From the NCBI GenBank assembly GCA_016926135.1, contig JAFGPH010000104.1, positions 1 to 44,805 of the forward strand: a DNA stretch of 44,805 nt, in the 5' to 3' direction. Both the position numbers and the translations under genes were made by a program. Origin of the DNA: Deltaproteobacteria bacterium (GTDB lineage Bacteria; Desulfobacterota; DSM-4660; Desulfatiglandales; HGW-15). The notes below the pieces were generated by a model. It was not told where the DNA came from. It made no database searches and worked only from the letters and a program-made list of their open reading frames with translations. Below, in pieces: positions 23,090-31,926 of this stretch (positions within the stretch are counted from its first letter, which is position 1; the number at the start of each line of letters is the position of its first letter).

Positions 23090-24903
23090 CACTTCCCCTT
23101 GAACTTCCTCAACTGATCGCTGTAATACGCCTGATTCTCCGTGGCCGCAGAGATGGCCTCCTCGATGGTTCTCACGGCCTCTTCCGTGCGCCCGTTCGCA
23201 TGGTATGCCTCGGCCAGGGTATCCAGGAACACGGGGGAACGCTCCAAGGCCACGGCCTTTCCGGCCAGTTCCAGGGCGCGCCCGGGGTCCCGGAGATTCT
23301 CATCGGGCACGGTCAGCAGAAGCCATGCCAGGTTGTTCAGCGCAACCCCCTGGTCGGCGTCATGGCGGAGGATGTGCTCGTAGACCCCCATGGCCTCCTT
23401 CAGCTTACCCGTCTTGTGATAGATCATAGCCAGGTTTTGATGAAGGTCCGTGTTGCCCGGCTGCTGTGTTGCCTTCTGCTCCAACACACGTTCGATCCCA
23501 TGCAGGGCCACAAACTCCCTGGCCTCGCTGAAGTGAACGAGATAGCCCAGCGCCACCATGCCGATCAGATACAGGGCAAAGCACCGGGCCACGAACCGGC
23601 TGTGACGCCCGGCGAGATTCGGCTCGGCCAGAAAACGCATCAGACACTCCACCCGTTCCCGGATGCTGAAATGATGCCAACTTGGAAGGTCCCGGATCTT
23701 TCCGCTCAGGAATGCAATCTTCTCCAGCGAGCTGATGGTCTCCCTCGGACCGCCCATGGCGACCGCGGAAAAGAGGTCGGCCTGTCGCTCGAAATGGCGC
23801 ATGAAAAACCCCATGACATAGCGGAAGTAAACCACCATGCTGGCCAGCAGGGGAAGGGAGAGCGCCAGGTAGAAGAGATCGGCCCCCTGGGGTTCTCCGG
23901 TTTCCAGCATCTTACCGAAGAAAGGCTGGACGGCCAACAGCTGAAAGGAGAGATCCAAGATCCCGGAGGAGAGCACCACGTACCCTACCAGGAAGACCAG
24001 GTAGAAAATCATATGATGGTGTTTGGCATGCCCCATTTCGTGCGCCAGGACCGCCTTGAGCTCCTCAACCGAGAGGGCCTCCATCAGGGCGTCGGTCACC
24101 AGGATGTAGCGATACCTTGGAACCAGACCCATGATGCCCGCGGTCAGCATGCGCCCCTCAAAGATGGGCCAGCGCAGTAGACTTCGATAGGAGAAGGCCT
24201 TCTGTCTCAGGAAGTTCTCGATCTCCCCGAGCTTTTCCGATGGCACAAACGGACCGCACTCCCACCAGTACTGGATGAGTCCGGGCATGAAAACCGCCAG
24301 GATCCCCAGGAATCCTGCAAAAAAAAGGATTTGGCCGCCCTGGCTGTTCAGGAAAACCTCGACTCCCCGCCATGAGATCAGGGACAGGAGGTCATAAATC
24401 AGGGTTAGAAAGACCCACGGAAACAGGATCGGCACATTGAACTTAAGCTGGGAGAGAAGGAACGCGCGCAGCGAAAGGCCGGTTCTGAAGATCGAACGGT
24501 AGACCGGATAGCCGAAATACCAGATGGTCCCCAGGTACACGAGAAAAACCGAAAGGGCTGCGACGCCCGGCAACACCGTGAGAAACCTGAACCCGGGAAC
24601 GGCCTGGAGCCACGCCTTCAGGTCGAAAAGGAAGATGTCCAGGGCGAACAGTGCGATGGAGAGCACCGACAGCCTGAAAACCAGCCGGTGGTATTCGCCC
24701 CCGACACGGCCCTCCGCTTCCCCCTCCATCCGGCAATGGTTCCACAGTCTCCGGAACCCCCACCTGCAATACCCGGCCAGGATGATCCACGTCAGCGTCA
24801 TCATCCCCAGGGTGGTTGTCAACGGGGTATCGGGCCTTCCCTCCTCCTGGCTGATGCTGAACAGAAGGAGGACCACGATGAAGTAAAGGATATTGTTGAA
24901 CAT
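23089..24903 (-). CDS. membrane M48 metalloprotease with C-terminal TPR repeats
   Basis: This 604-aa protein has an N-terminal half with about five membrane segments and the M48 (HtpX/Ste24) catalytic motif LAHEMGHAKHHH near residue 290. ILVTDALMEALSVEEL comes before it, and FERQADLFSAVAMGG, supplying the third zinc ligand Glu/Asp region, comes after. Another membrane span sits near 440. Residues about 470-600 are tetratricopeptide repeats (LHQNLAMIYHKTGKLKEAM, ALNNLAWLL) that could present partners or substrates. It probably acts in inner-membrane protein quality control. It is coupled to the TraB-like gene and lies 12 bases from RNase G. Confidence 0.88.
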   Translation of the reverse strand: MFNNILYFIVVLLLFSISQEEGRPDTPLTTTLGMMTLTWIILAGYCRWGFRRLWNHCRMEGEAEGRVGGEYHRLVFRLSVLSIALFALDIFLFDLKAWLQAVPGFRFLTVLPGVAALSVFLVYLGTIWYFGYPVYRSIFRTGLSLRAFLLSQLKFNVPILFPWVFLTLIYDLLSLISWRGVEVFLNSQGGQILFFAGFLGILAVFMPGLIQYWWECGPFVPSEKLGEIENFLRQKAFSYRSLLRWPIFEGRMLTAGIMGLVPRYRYILVTDALMEALSVEELKAVLAHEMGHAKHHHMIFYLVFLVGYVVLSSGILDLSFQLLAVQPFFGKMLETGEPQGADLFYLALSLPLLASMVVYFRYVMGFFMRHFERQADLFSAVAMGGPRETISSLEKIAFLSGKIRDLPSWHHFSIRERVECLMRFLAEPNLAGRHSRFVARCFALYLIGMVALGYLVHFSEAREFVALHGIERVLEQKATQQPGNTDLHQNLAMIYHKTGKLKEAMGVYEHILRHDADQGVALNNLAWLLLTVPDENLRDPGRALELAGKAVALERSPVFLDTLAEAYHANGRTEEAVRTIEEAISAATENQAYYSDQLRKFKGK

Positions 24904-24915
24904 GGCAACGAAAGA

Positions 24916-26439
24916 TCAGGCCGCTGCGCTCGCGGCTGTGTCTTTCTGCGGGGCCGCTTCCTCCCGGATGAAATCCAGCTTTCCCTCCTCCGGGGCTATG
25001 GCAGGGTCGCTGTTGAGCAGGATGGTGACGCCATATCGCTTTTCCAGCTCCGCCAGTTCCTTCCTCTTCCGGTTCAGCAGGTAGAGGGCCACCTCCGGAG
25101 CCAGGGTTCCGTGCACCTGGCTCACCGATCCCTTGGAGAGACCCATCCCGATCCGGCGCAAACAGGAGACGGAGGCAGACTCTACCGACATCACCGTTCC
25201 CCTCCCGTTGCAGTACTGACAGACCTGATAGCTCTTGGACTCGATGGAGGGCCTCAGTCTCTCCCTGGAGAGTTCCATAAGGCCGAACTTGGAGATGCGG
25301 GAGGTATCGATTTTAGCCCGATCCATCTTCAACTCATCCCGAAAGACCTTCTCCACCTCCCGGATGTGCTTGCTGTCCCGCATATCGATAAAATCCACCA
25401 CGATCAATCCGCCCATGTCTCTCAACCGAAGCTGCCGGGCGATCTCCCGCGCCGCTTCCAGGTTGGTTTTGAACACCATGCTCTCCGCGCCATCCCCGGT
25501 CCTTCCGCGACCCGAGTTTACATCGATGGAAATCAGGGCCTCCGTGGGATTGATGACGATGGACCCCCCGGACTTGAGCCCGACCTTGTTGCGGTAGATA
25601 CTGCCGATCTGCTCCTCGATTTCATACTGATCAAAAAGAGGCCGCTTTCCCTTGTAGAGATTCACCTTCTCTTCATCCCTGGGGGAAACGATCTTCATGT
25701 ACTCCCGCGTGTTTAAGTAGGTCTCCTGCTCGTCCACCAGGACCTCGGACACATCGCTCGTGTAGTAATCCCGGAGGGTGCGCATGCAGACGTCCTGCTC
25801 TTTATGGATCAGGGAAAAGAGGGGCGCCTCCTTCACCCGCGCCCGGATATTTTTCCACATCCTCAGAAGCCGGTTCAAATCCTTGGAGAGCTCCTTCTTG
25901 GTCTGACCCACGGCAACGGTCCTTACGATATAGCCGATCTCTTCGGGAAGCTTGAGCTCATCCATGACCGACTTGAGGCGATGTCGCTCCGCCTCGTCCT
26001 CGATCTTTCTGGAAACCCCGTTGATGGTGCGGCCCGGCGTCAGCACCAGATACCTTCCGGCAAAGGAGATGAAGGTGGTCAGCTGCGCGCCCTTTCGGCC
26101 CGGCATCTCCCGGGTGACCTGGACGAGCAGTTCCTGGCCTTTGGAAAGGACCTTCTCGATCGGCGCCGGACCATGGTCCCTGGATCCGGCGAGGTCCACC
26201 TTGTAGTATTCAGGATGCACGTCGCCGATGGAGAGGAAACCGTTCTTTTCGACCCCGAAGTCCACGAAACAGGCCTGAAGTCTCGACTCCACCTTTTCAA
26301 TGACTCCCTTGTAGATGTTCCCCACCTTTTGCTCGGCCGCTGCGGTCTCCACCTGGAACCCGTCCAGCATGCCGTCCTTGATGAAGGCGATTCGGTATTC
26401 TTCCGGATGCACCGCATTGATGAGCATGATGGTCTTCAT
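24916..26439 (-). CDS. rng: ribonuclease G (RNase E/G family)
   Basis: This 507-aa endoribonuclease takes part in rRNA maturation and mRNA decay. The N-terminal S1-type RNA-binding domain (GNIYKGVIEKVESRLQACFV) is followed by the DNase-I-like catalytic core with the two metal-binding aspartates D306 (ISIDVNSGRG) and D349 (LIVVDFIDM). CQYC (407-410) is the zinc-link that joins dimers. The length and absence of a long C-terminal tail indicate RNase G rather than RNase E. It overlaps the upstream CoA-dehydratase-associated gene by four bases. With RNase Y also in the window, this organism has both kinds of initiating endonuclease. Confidence 0.93.
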   Translation of the reverse strand: MKTIMLINAVHPEEYRIAFIKDGMLDGFQVETAAAEQKVGNIYKGVIEKVESRLQACFVDFGVEKNGFLSIGDVHPEYYKVDLAGSRDHGPAPIEKVLSKGQELLVQVTREMPGRKGAQLTTFISFAGRYLVLTPGRTINGVSRKIEDEAERHRLKSVMDELKLPEEIGYIVRTVAVGQTKKELSKDLNRLLRMWKNIRARVKEAPLFSLIHKEQDVCMRTLRDYYTSDVSEVLVDEQETYLNTREYMKIVSPRDEEKVNLYKGKRPLFDQYEIEEQIGSIYRNKVGLKSGGSIVINPTEALISIDVNSGRGRTGDGAESMVFKTNLEAAREIARQLRLRDMGGLIVVDFIDMRDSKHIREVEKVFRDELKMDRAKIDTSRISKFGLMELSRERLRPSIESKSYQVCQYCNGRGTVMSVESASVSCLRRIGMGLSKGSVSQVHGTLAPEVALYLLNRKRKELAELEKRYGVTILLNSDPAIAPEEGKLDFIREEAAPQKDTAASAAA

Positions 26440-27800
26440 GGGTGGCTCCGATCCTTTCTGCCGTGCTGCTTAAAATGCTGCTGGGCCTGAAACATGAATG
26501 TTCGGATGGCCGCCTCCCGGCCCGGCTGAGTGGTCCCGTCATAGGGGGTGTCGAGATAGGGGATCTTCATCCGGTTCAGGATCGGCCTCATCACCGCGGA
26601 GGTGATGGTGCTCGGCATGCAGGTAAAGGGATACACGTTCACCACGCCGTTGTACCCGTGGCGGGCGTACTCCAGGATGCCCGAGATGCTGAGGCAGGCC
26701 TCGGTCCCCACATCAAAGGAAAAGAGATCTTCCTCCTGAAGCATCTTGTCGAGCGCATCCACCCGGTGGTCTGCCTGGAGATCGATGACCCCCTTCACCC
26801 TGTCGTAGACCTGGTTCTGCCGCATGTGCTGGTAGTAGAGCTCGATGCCGTACCCCAGGATGGACTTCAGGTGGCTGCGGATCCGGTCGAGGCGCAGCTG
26901 CTTCAGGCTCATCCGAAGGCCGATCTTCGCCTCCCTCAGGCGGTCATAGGTGGTGTAGTTCACCCACTCGGCGATGGAGGCATTCACCACCTCCGCGCCG
27001 TACTTTTCCAGCATCCGGATCACCTGCTGGTTGGCCTGCACGTGAGTCCTGAGATAGATCTCTCCCACGATCCCGATCAGGGGTTTCCGGGGCGCAGCCG
27101 GATCGATGACGGCCCTTCCTTCCAGGATCGCATCGTCCAGCTTTTCCAGGATCCGGTCGAAATCCCTCTTGGCGCCATAGGCCTCGAAGGCCTCGCTCAT
27201 CGAGTTCATGGTCCTTTCGATGAACGCGTCGGCCATGCCCGGCTCCCTTTCATACGGCCTGATCCGCCAGAGGAGTCGGTCCAGGATGTCCCCCACCACC
27301 ACGGAAAAATAGGCGGCCTTTCGGAAATGGGTGGTCTCCCCCTCGTCGAACATCCCGTCCAGGGAGTAGGAGTTCTTGGAGGTGAGGGATGCGATCTTGA
27401 GCCGCCGGAACTCGGGGAAGGAGTCCAGCACGATCCTCTGGTACTTGTTGTACATGCCGAAACGGCACGGGCCGTCGGCCTCGGGCATGAAGTAGACGTA
27501 GCGATCCGGATCAAAGCCCTTCCCCAGCCTTTCCTTTTCCCTCTCCAGGAAGAGCAGGATGTCCCCGGTGGTCACCTGGCACGGAAAGCACTCCTTGCCG
27601 GAGGTGAACTCCTTCCCGAGGTCGAGCCCCCGGTAGGTCTCCATCACGAGGGCATGAACCCCGAAACTCCGGAAGGTCCCTGCCAGCAGATGGGCCCCGA
27701 TCCGGTTCATCTCCGGAATCAGAAAGGTCTTGTCTTTGAGCCGAAACTGCCCCACATTCTCCCGGAGGGAGCGGAAGGTTTGGGTTCTTTCGGTTTCCAT
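26436..27800 (-). CDS. CoA-dehydratase/activase-associated protein (COG3581-like, HgdB-related)
   Basis: This 454-aa protein matches the C-terminal module that is usually fused to large BcrA/HgdC-type activases. Conserved Cys lie in GKECFPCQVTTGD, EADGPCRFGMY, TEACLSISGILEY and YPFTCMPSTI, which can hold an Fe-S cluster. LIGIVGEIYLRTH and PYDGTTQPGREAAI are family segments. It is separated by seven bases from the large activase gene, so here a normally single polypeptide of about 1400 aa is encoded by two genes. Such systems use ATP to push electrons to very low potential; the substrate is unknown. Confidence 0.82.
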   Translation of the reverse strand: METERTQTFRSLRENVGQFRLKDKTFLIPEMNRIGAHLLAGTFRSFGVHALVMETYRGLDLGKEFTSGKECFPCQVTTGDILLFLEREKERLGKGFDPDRYVYFMPEADGPCRFGMYNKYQRIVLDSFPEFRRLKIASLTSKNSYSLDGMFDEGETTHFRKAAYFSVVVGDILDRLLWRIRPYEREPGMADAFIERTMNSMSEAFEAYGAKRDFDRILEKLDDAILEGRAVIDPAAPRKPLIGIVGEIYLRTHVQANQQVIRMLEKYGAEVVNASIAEWVNYTTYDRLREAKIGLRMSLKQLRLDRIRSHLKSILGYGIELYYQHMRQNQVYDRVKGVIDLQADHRVDALDKMLQEEDLFSFDVGTEACLSISGILEYARHGYNGVVNVYPFTCMPSTITSAVMRPILNRMKIPYLDTPYDGTTQPGREAAIRTFMFQAQQHFKQHGRKDRSHP

Positions 27801-27807
27801 TTTTTCC

Positions 27808-30800
27808 TCAGTTGGCCGCCTTCAGATCCCTGTAAAGCGCAGCCCTCTCCTTTTGCATGGTATTCTCGATCACGTTCCGGAAGGCCTCCAGCCGGGTCAT
27901 GGTCCCGGCCACCGCGCTGTGTTCATCCAGTTCGAGGATAAGGTAGGGTTTGTCTCCCATGATGAACTTGTAAAAATGCTCCAGAAAGGAGTCCGCACCG
28001 CAGCTGAAGTTGGTCAGATGAAGCCCGAAGGTGTGCGAATGGGCACTGATAAACTTGGCGCTTCTCAGGATCTGGGCCCCGAGACCCCAGTACATGTTTG
28101 GGAAGTCGGTCAGATCCACCCCGGAGACGTCCACGAAATCCATGGGCAGGGCCGCGATGCCGATCTTGGCCAGGTTCTCTCCGAGCCGCAGGTTCAGCCT
28201 CTCGTCATACAGGTTGTAAGGCCTTCCGGAAACAATTACCAGGGGCCTCTCCGGGTCATGGTTCTCGAGGATTTCCCGGCCTTTTTCCAACACCTCCTGC
28301 AAAAAGCGATCCTGCCTTTCCATGCCGTGTTCCAAAGCGCGCCGGATCTCCGCCTTGCTGCGGCCGAGTTTTTCGGAGACCTGTTCGGCCAGCTCCAGGG
28401 CCAGGGTGGAGAGATCGTTCTTCAGGTGCAGAACAGGACTCAGCACCTGCTTCCGTTCCAGCCCCAGGGCCACCCGCACCATGTACGGATTGGCCTGGAT
28501 CAGCGGGCAGTAAAAGCCTGCATCCGATGACCCGGGCGTGGGCATGTTCACCAAGGCGGGAAGGAACAGGATGCTTGTCTTATCCGCGAGTTCCTTCACA
28601 TGGCCGTGGGAGACCTTGATGGGAAAGCAGGTCTCCGCGGTCATCACCTCGATGCCCGCGCTGGAAAGTTGGCTGTTGGTGGGCGGGGTCAGCACGACCC
28701 GGAATCCCAACCGATCGAAGAAATGGGCCCACAGCACACCGTTCTGAAGGGTGTAGAGCGACCGCTGCATCCCGACCGTGGGGCGACCCTCCACCTCCAT
28801 CCTCGGCTCGGCCCCCAGTTCCTCGTGGACGCCCAGCATGTAGGTGTTCCAGATCTCCTCCCTCATCTTGAAGAAGTTCTGTTCCTTTCGCCCCTTTCCC
28901 CGGATCAACTCGTAGCGTCCGCACTCTCCTCCCCAGACACTCCGGCGCCCGTCAAAGTCGTAGATTTTCAGCTTGCACTGGTTGTGGCAGTGCGGATCGG
29001 CCCGGCAGACCTTCTCGGTGAACTCCATCCGGTCGTGGATCGCGCTGTCCAGGCCCCGGAAAGAGCTTTCGCGGATCTTCTCGGCAGCCATCTTTTCCTG
29101 GAGGCTGACGGCCGCCCCGTAGGCCCCCAGCACCTCCCGGTGTTTCGGGACCACCAGGCCCCTCCCCAGCACGTCCTCAAAAGCAGCTACCACCGCTTTG
29201 TTGAGCGAAGGCCCTCCCAGAAACATGACCCGCCGGCCCACCTTTCTTTTTCCCACCACCCGGTTGAGGTAGTTGTGGACGATGGCGTAGCACAGGCCCG
29301 CGATGAGGTCCTTTCGGGAGACGCCCTTCTGATGGTAGGAAACCAGATCCGACTCCATGAAAACCGTGCAGCGCTCCGCCAGCTTTACGGGCCGTTCGGC
29401 GGAAAGGGCGATCTCCTGAAACTCCCCCACGATATTGATGCCGTGCTTGTTGGCCAGTTCATGAAGGAAGCTCCCGGTCCCGGCGGCGCACACCTTGTTC
29501 ATGTCGAAGTCCAGGGGATAGGTGTTTGCAATGGAAATGTACTTCGAATCCTGCCCGCCGATTTCAAAGATCGTGTCGATCTCCGGATCGATCTCCACCG
29601 CCCCCCTGGCGTGGGCCGTGATCTCATCAATGATCAGGTCCGCATTCAGGAAATCCCCCACCACGTTCCTGCCCGAGCCGGTGGTGGCCACGCCGCGGAT
29701 TTCGATCCGGTTCCCCAGGGCGTCCCGGATCCCCTCCAGCAGGTGCTGGGTGACCTCGATCGGCTTTCCCTGGGTGTGCACGTAGTTCTTGTGCAGGATC
29801 TGCCTCTCCGCGTTGATCAGGGCATACTTGGTGGTGGTGGAACCGATGTCGATCCCCAGGTACACGGGCGTCTTCTTGGCCGGAGGCCTCTTCTCCACCT
29901 GGTTGTCGTCGGGAAACAGGGTCTGCCGGATATGCAGTTTCCGGGCCGTCGGCAGATCGGCCAATCCCTCGGTTTCAGCGCTCGTCAGCCTCTCCGGTTC
30001 GGGACGGTTGCGAACCCCGGAGTCCAGGGCAAAGAGGGCCACACCGAGTGCGCCCACGGAAGTGCAGTGCTCCGGAACGATCAGGTTCGGGAAGTACCTG
30101 CGAAAGGAGAGCACCTGAAGCTCGTTCAGAGAAAGGCCACCGATGAAAAGGATCGGGTCTTCCAGGACTCGGTTGGAGACGATGGTGCTCATGTAGTTTC
30201 GGGCATTGCCGATGTGGAGCCCGTAGATGATGTCCTCCAGCCGCTCTCCCTTGTTCTGGAGGTGGATCATGTCCGACTTGGTAAACACCGTGCAGCGGCA
30301 GGCCACGTTGGCGGGCTTCCGGCTCTTCAGACCCAGCCGGATGAAATCGGTGAGGATTTTGTCGATCGTCTCCTTGGAGGTGTCCACTTCCGCGGAGTAG
30401 AGCGAGGTGGCCAGCCGCTGGGCCTGCTGATCGATGAAGGAGCCCGTTCCGGATGCGCACGGCCCGTTGGTGTTGAAGTACTCCAGCTCCCAGAGGCCGT
30501 CGCCCGCCTCTCCCTCCCCCGCGGTGTGGCGGATCTGGAACAGGGCCGTATCCTGGCCTCCCATGCTGATGATCGTGCGGGTTTCAGGGTGCAGGTGAAG
30601 CGCGCCCAGCACCTGGCTGATGGTCTCGAATTCATAGAGGGCGCCCAGCTTCTCACTGATCTTTTTCCCGTGGTTCCCGGTAAAGGCGATGGATTCTATG
30701 TTCTCCCGCCCGAATCTCCGGTGGAGGTCGCGAAGGAGATCCGTCACCTCTTCCTCCACCCGTCCCAGATGACGCACGTAGGGAGACTCATAGAGGATCT

Positions 30801-30900
30801 TTTTCTCCGAATCGACTGCTACGGCATTCAGGCTCACGGAACCCGCATCGATTCCCACCGTGCAACGCTTAGGGTCTGTATCCTTAACCGCTTTGTTCAT
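27808..30900 (-). CDS. tandem BcrA/HgdC-type acyl-CoA dehydratase activase with DUF2229 domain
   Basis: This protein of about 1030 aa has two ASKHA ATPase modules in series. The first has GIDAGSVSLNAVAVD (residues 16-30) and GPCASGTGSFIDQQAQRL. The second has GIDIGSTTTKYALI (about residue 335) and VCAAGTGSFLHELANKHGI. Each module carries the Cys pair that shares a [4Fe-4S] cluster across a dimer in characterised activases. The C-terminal third is the DUF2229/COG3580 region (PTVGMQRSLYTLQNGVLWAH, then AETCFPIKVSHGH). ATG 30900 is preferred; the longer frame would run into the radical SAM gene. It works with the next gene as an ATP-driven electron donor whose acceptor is unknown. Confidence 0.88.
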   Translation of the reverse strand: MNKAVKDTDPKRCTVGIDAGSVSLNAVAVDSEKKILYESPYVRHLGRVEEEVTDLLRDLHRRFGRENIESIAFTGNHGKKISEKLGALYEFETISQVLGALHLHPETRTIISMGGQDTALFQIRHTAGEGEAGDGLWELEYFNTNGPCASGTGSFIDQQAQRLATSLYSAEVDTSKETIDKILTDFIRLGLKSRKPANVACRCTVFTKSDMIHLQNKGERLEDIIYGLHIGNARNYMSTIVSNRVLEDPILFIGGLSLNELQVLSFRRYFPNLIVPEHCTSVGALGVALFALDSGVRNRPEPERLTSAETEGLADLPTARKLHIRQTLFPDDNQVEKRPPAKKTPVYLGIDIGSTTTKYALINAERQILHKNYVHTQGKPIEVTQHLLEGIRDALGNRIEIRGVATTGSGRNVVGDFLNADLIIDEITAHARGAVEIDPEIDTIFEIGGQDSKYISIANTYPLDFDMNKVCAAGTGSFLHELANKHGINIVGEFQEIALSAERPVKLAERCTVFMESDLVSYHQKGVSRKDLIAGLCYAIVHNYLNRVVGKRKVGRRVMFLGGPSLNKAVVAAFEDVLGRGLVVPKHREVLGAYGAAVSLQEKMAAEKIRESSFRGLDSAIHDRMEFTEKVCRADPHCHNQCKLKIYDFDGRRSVWGGECGRYELIRGKGRKEQNFFKMREEIWNTYMLGVHEELGAEPRMEVEGRPTVGMQRSLYTLQNGVLWAHFFDRLGFRVVLTPPTNSQLSSAGIEVMTAETCFPIKVSHGHVKELADKTSILFLPALVNMPTPGSSDAGFYCPLIQANPYMVRVALGLERKQVLSPVLHLKNDLSTLALELAEQVSEKLGRSKAEIRRALEHGMERQDRFLQEVLEKGREILENHDPERPLVIVSGRPYNLYDERLNLRLGENLAKIGIAALPMDFVDVSGVDLTDFPNMYWGLGAQILRSAKFISAHSHTFGLHLTNFSCGADSFLEHFYKFIMGDKPYLILELDEHSAVAGTMTRLEAFRNVIENTMQKERAALYRDLKAAN

Positions 30901-30910
30901 GGGTTTTTCT

Positions 30911-31867
30911 TCAACCGTTTCCCGTGCTCCGGGAGTAATAGGATTCGCCTCCGTGCTCTTTGAGCTCGAGCAAGCCCTTCCGGACAAGCCTGTTCACTGC
31001 GCTCTCTGTCTCCGCCACGGGTCTGTGCAATCCGTTCACAATGTCCACGACCCTCACCGGTCTTCTGCCGGCCATCTCCAGAACCGCATCCTCCGGAGAA
31101 AAGATCCGCTGCGGCCGCGGCGCTCCTCCTGAATCGGCAATGACCTCCGCCGCCGGGCCAAGAAAGTTTTTTAACTCTTCCATCCTCGGCCTGTCAATAG
31201 GAAGGGCCCGCGGATCGGCCGGAGGCCGCACCACGGTGTTGAGCTGGATCCGGTCGGGCGAGATGCCGAGGAGCACATCCCGGAGGGTCTCGATCTCCCG
31301 GTCACTGTCGTTGAAACCCCGCAGGAGCATCACCTCCACAAACATCTCTTTTCGAAAGCCCTTCCGCAGGAGCCCAAGCCCTTCAACCACCTGGGCCAAC
31401 CGGATGTCCCGGTGAGGTCTGTGAATGGCCCTGAAGGTCTTCTCAACGGCCGTGGAGAACGTAGGCATGATGAGGTCGGCCCCGGACAGGGACCGGCGCA
31501 CGTCGTCCCGCCAGAGCAGGCTCCCGTTGGTCAGCACGGCCACCCTCGTGCCCGTAGTCTTCTTCACCCGTGAGATCACCTCGCCGATCCGGGGGTGGAG
31601 CGTGGGCTCTCCGGACCCGGAAAGGGTGACGGTGTCGGGCGTCACCTCCTCCAGCCTCTGCCGCAGTTCGGCCAGCACCGCCTCGATGGGAACCCGGTCG
31701 CACGGCGCGATTTCCTTCTTCCGCGTTTTCCCGATCTGGCAGTAGAGGCAGTCGTAGGTGCAGGTCTTTTCCGGCAGGAGATCCACACCGAGCGACAACC
31801 CGAGTCTCCTGGAAGGCACAGGGCCGAAAATATAGTTTCCTGCACGTTGCTTGGAGCGGGGAGTCAT
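30911..31867 (-). CDS. radical SAM protein with C-terminal winged-helix-like segment
   Basis: This 318-aa protein shows the cluster motif CTYDCLYC (C-x3-C-x2-C) after the family opening FGPVPSRRLGLSLGVDLLP. The GGE-like region reads TLSGSGEPTLHP. The arrangement belongs to the COG0731-like radical SAM group found near anaerobic metabolism genes; no substrate is established for it. The last 70 residues (DAVLEMAGRRPVRVVDIVNG, LVRKGLLEL) read as a small winged helix. The start ATG 31867 lacks a ribosome-binding site and is preceded by a run of heptamer repeats. It is ten bases upstream of the activase gene. Confidence 0.85.
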   Translation of the reverse strand: MTPRSKQRAGNYIFGPVPSRRLGLSLGVDLLPEKTCTYDCLYCQIGKTRKKEIAPCDRVPIEAVLAELRQRLEEVTPDTVTLSGSGEPTLHPRIGEVISRVKKTTGTRVAVLTNGSLLWRDDVRRSLSGADLIMPTFSTAVEKTFRAIHRPHRDIRLAQVVEGLGLLRKGFRKEMFVEVMLLRGFNDSDREIETLRDVLLGISPDRIQLNTVVRPPADPRALPIDRPRMEELKNFLGPAAEVIADSGGAPRPQRIFSPEDAVLEMAGRRPVRVVDIVNGLHRPVAETESAVNRLVRKGLLELKEHGGESYYSRSTGNG

Positions 31868-31905
31868 TTATCATTTCTCATTTGTCATTTCGCATTTCTC
31901 ATTGA
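31864..31905. repeat. six heptamer tandem repeats before the radical SAM start
   Basis: On the plus strand there are six copies of (T/G)CATT(T/G)N, that is TCATTTN with two diverged copies. On the coding strand this gives a string of AAATGA units, several of which pair an ATG with an overlapping stop codon. The last unit includes the start of the radical SAM gene. The 59-base gap to the polA stop holds nothing else. Confidence 0.7.
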
Positions 31906-31926
31906 ATACTTCTCAAGAAACAGTTA

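Noticed and set aside
28600..30963. 787-aa open frame antisense to the CoA-dehydratase activase
   Set aside because: It covers a well-conserved gene on the other strand and shows no family motif, so it is a long shadow frame.
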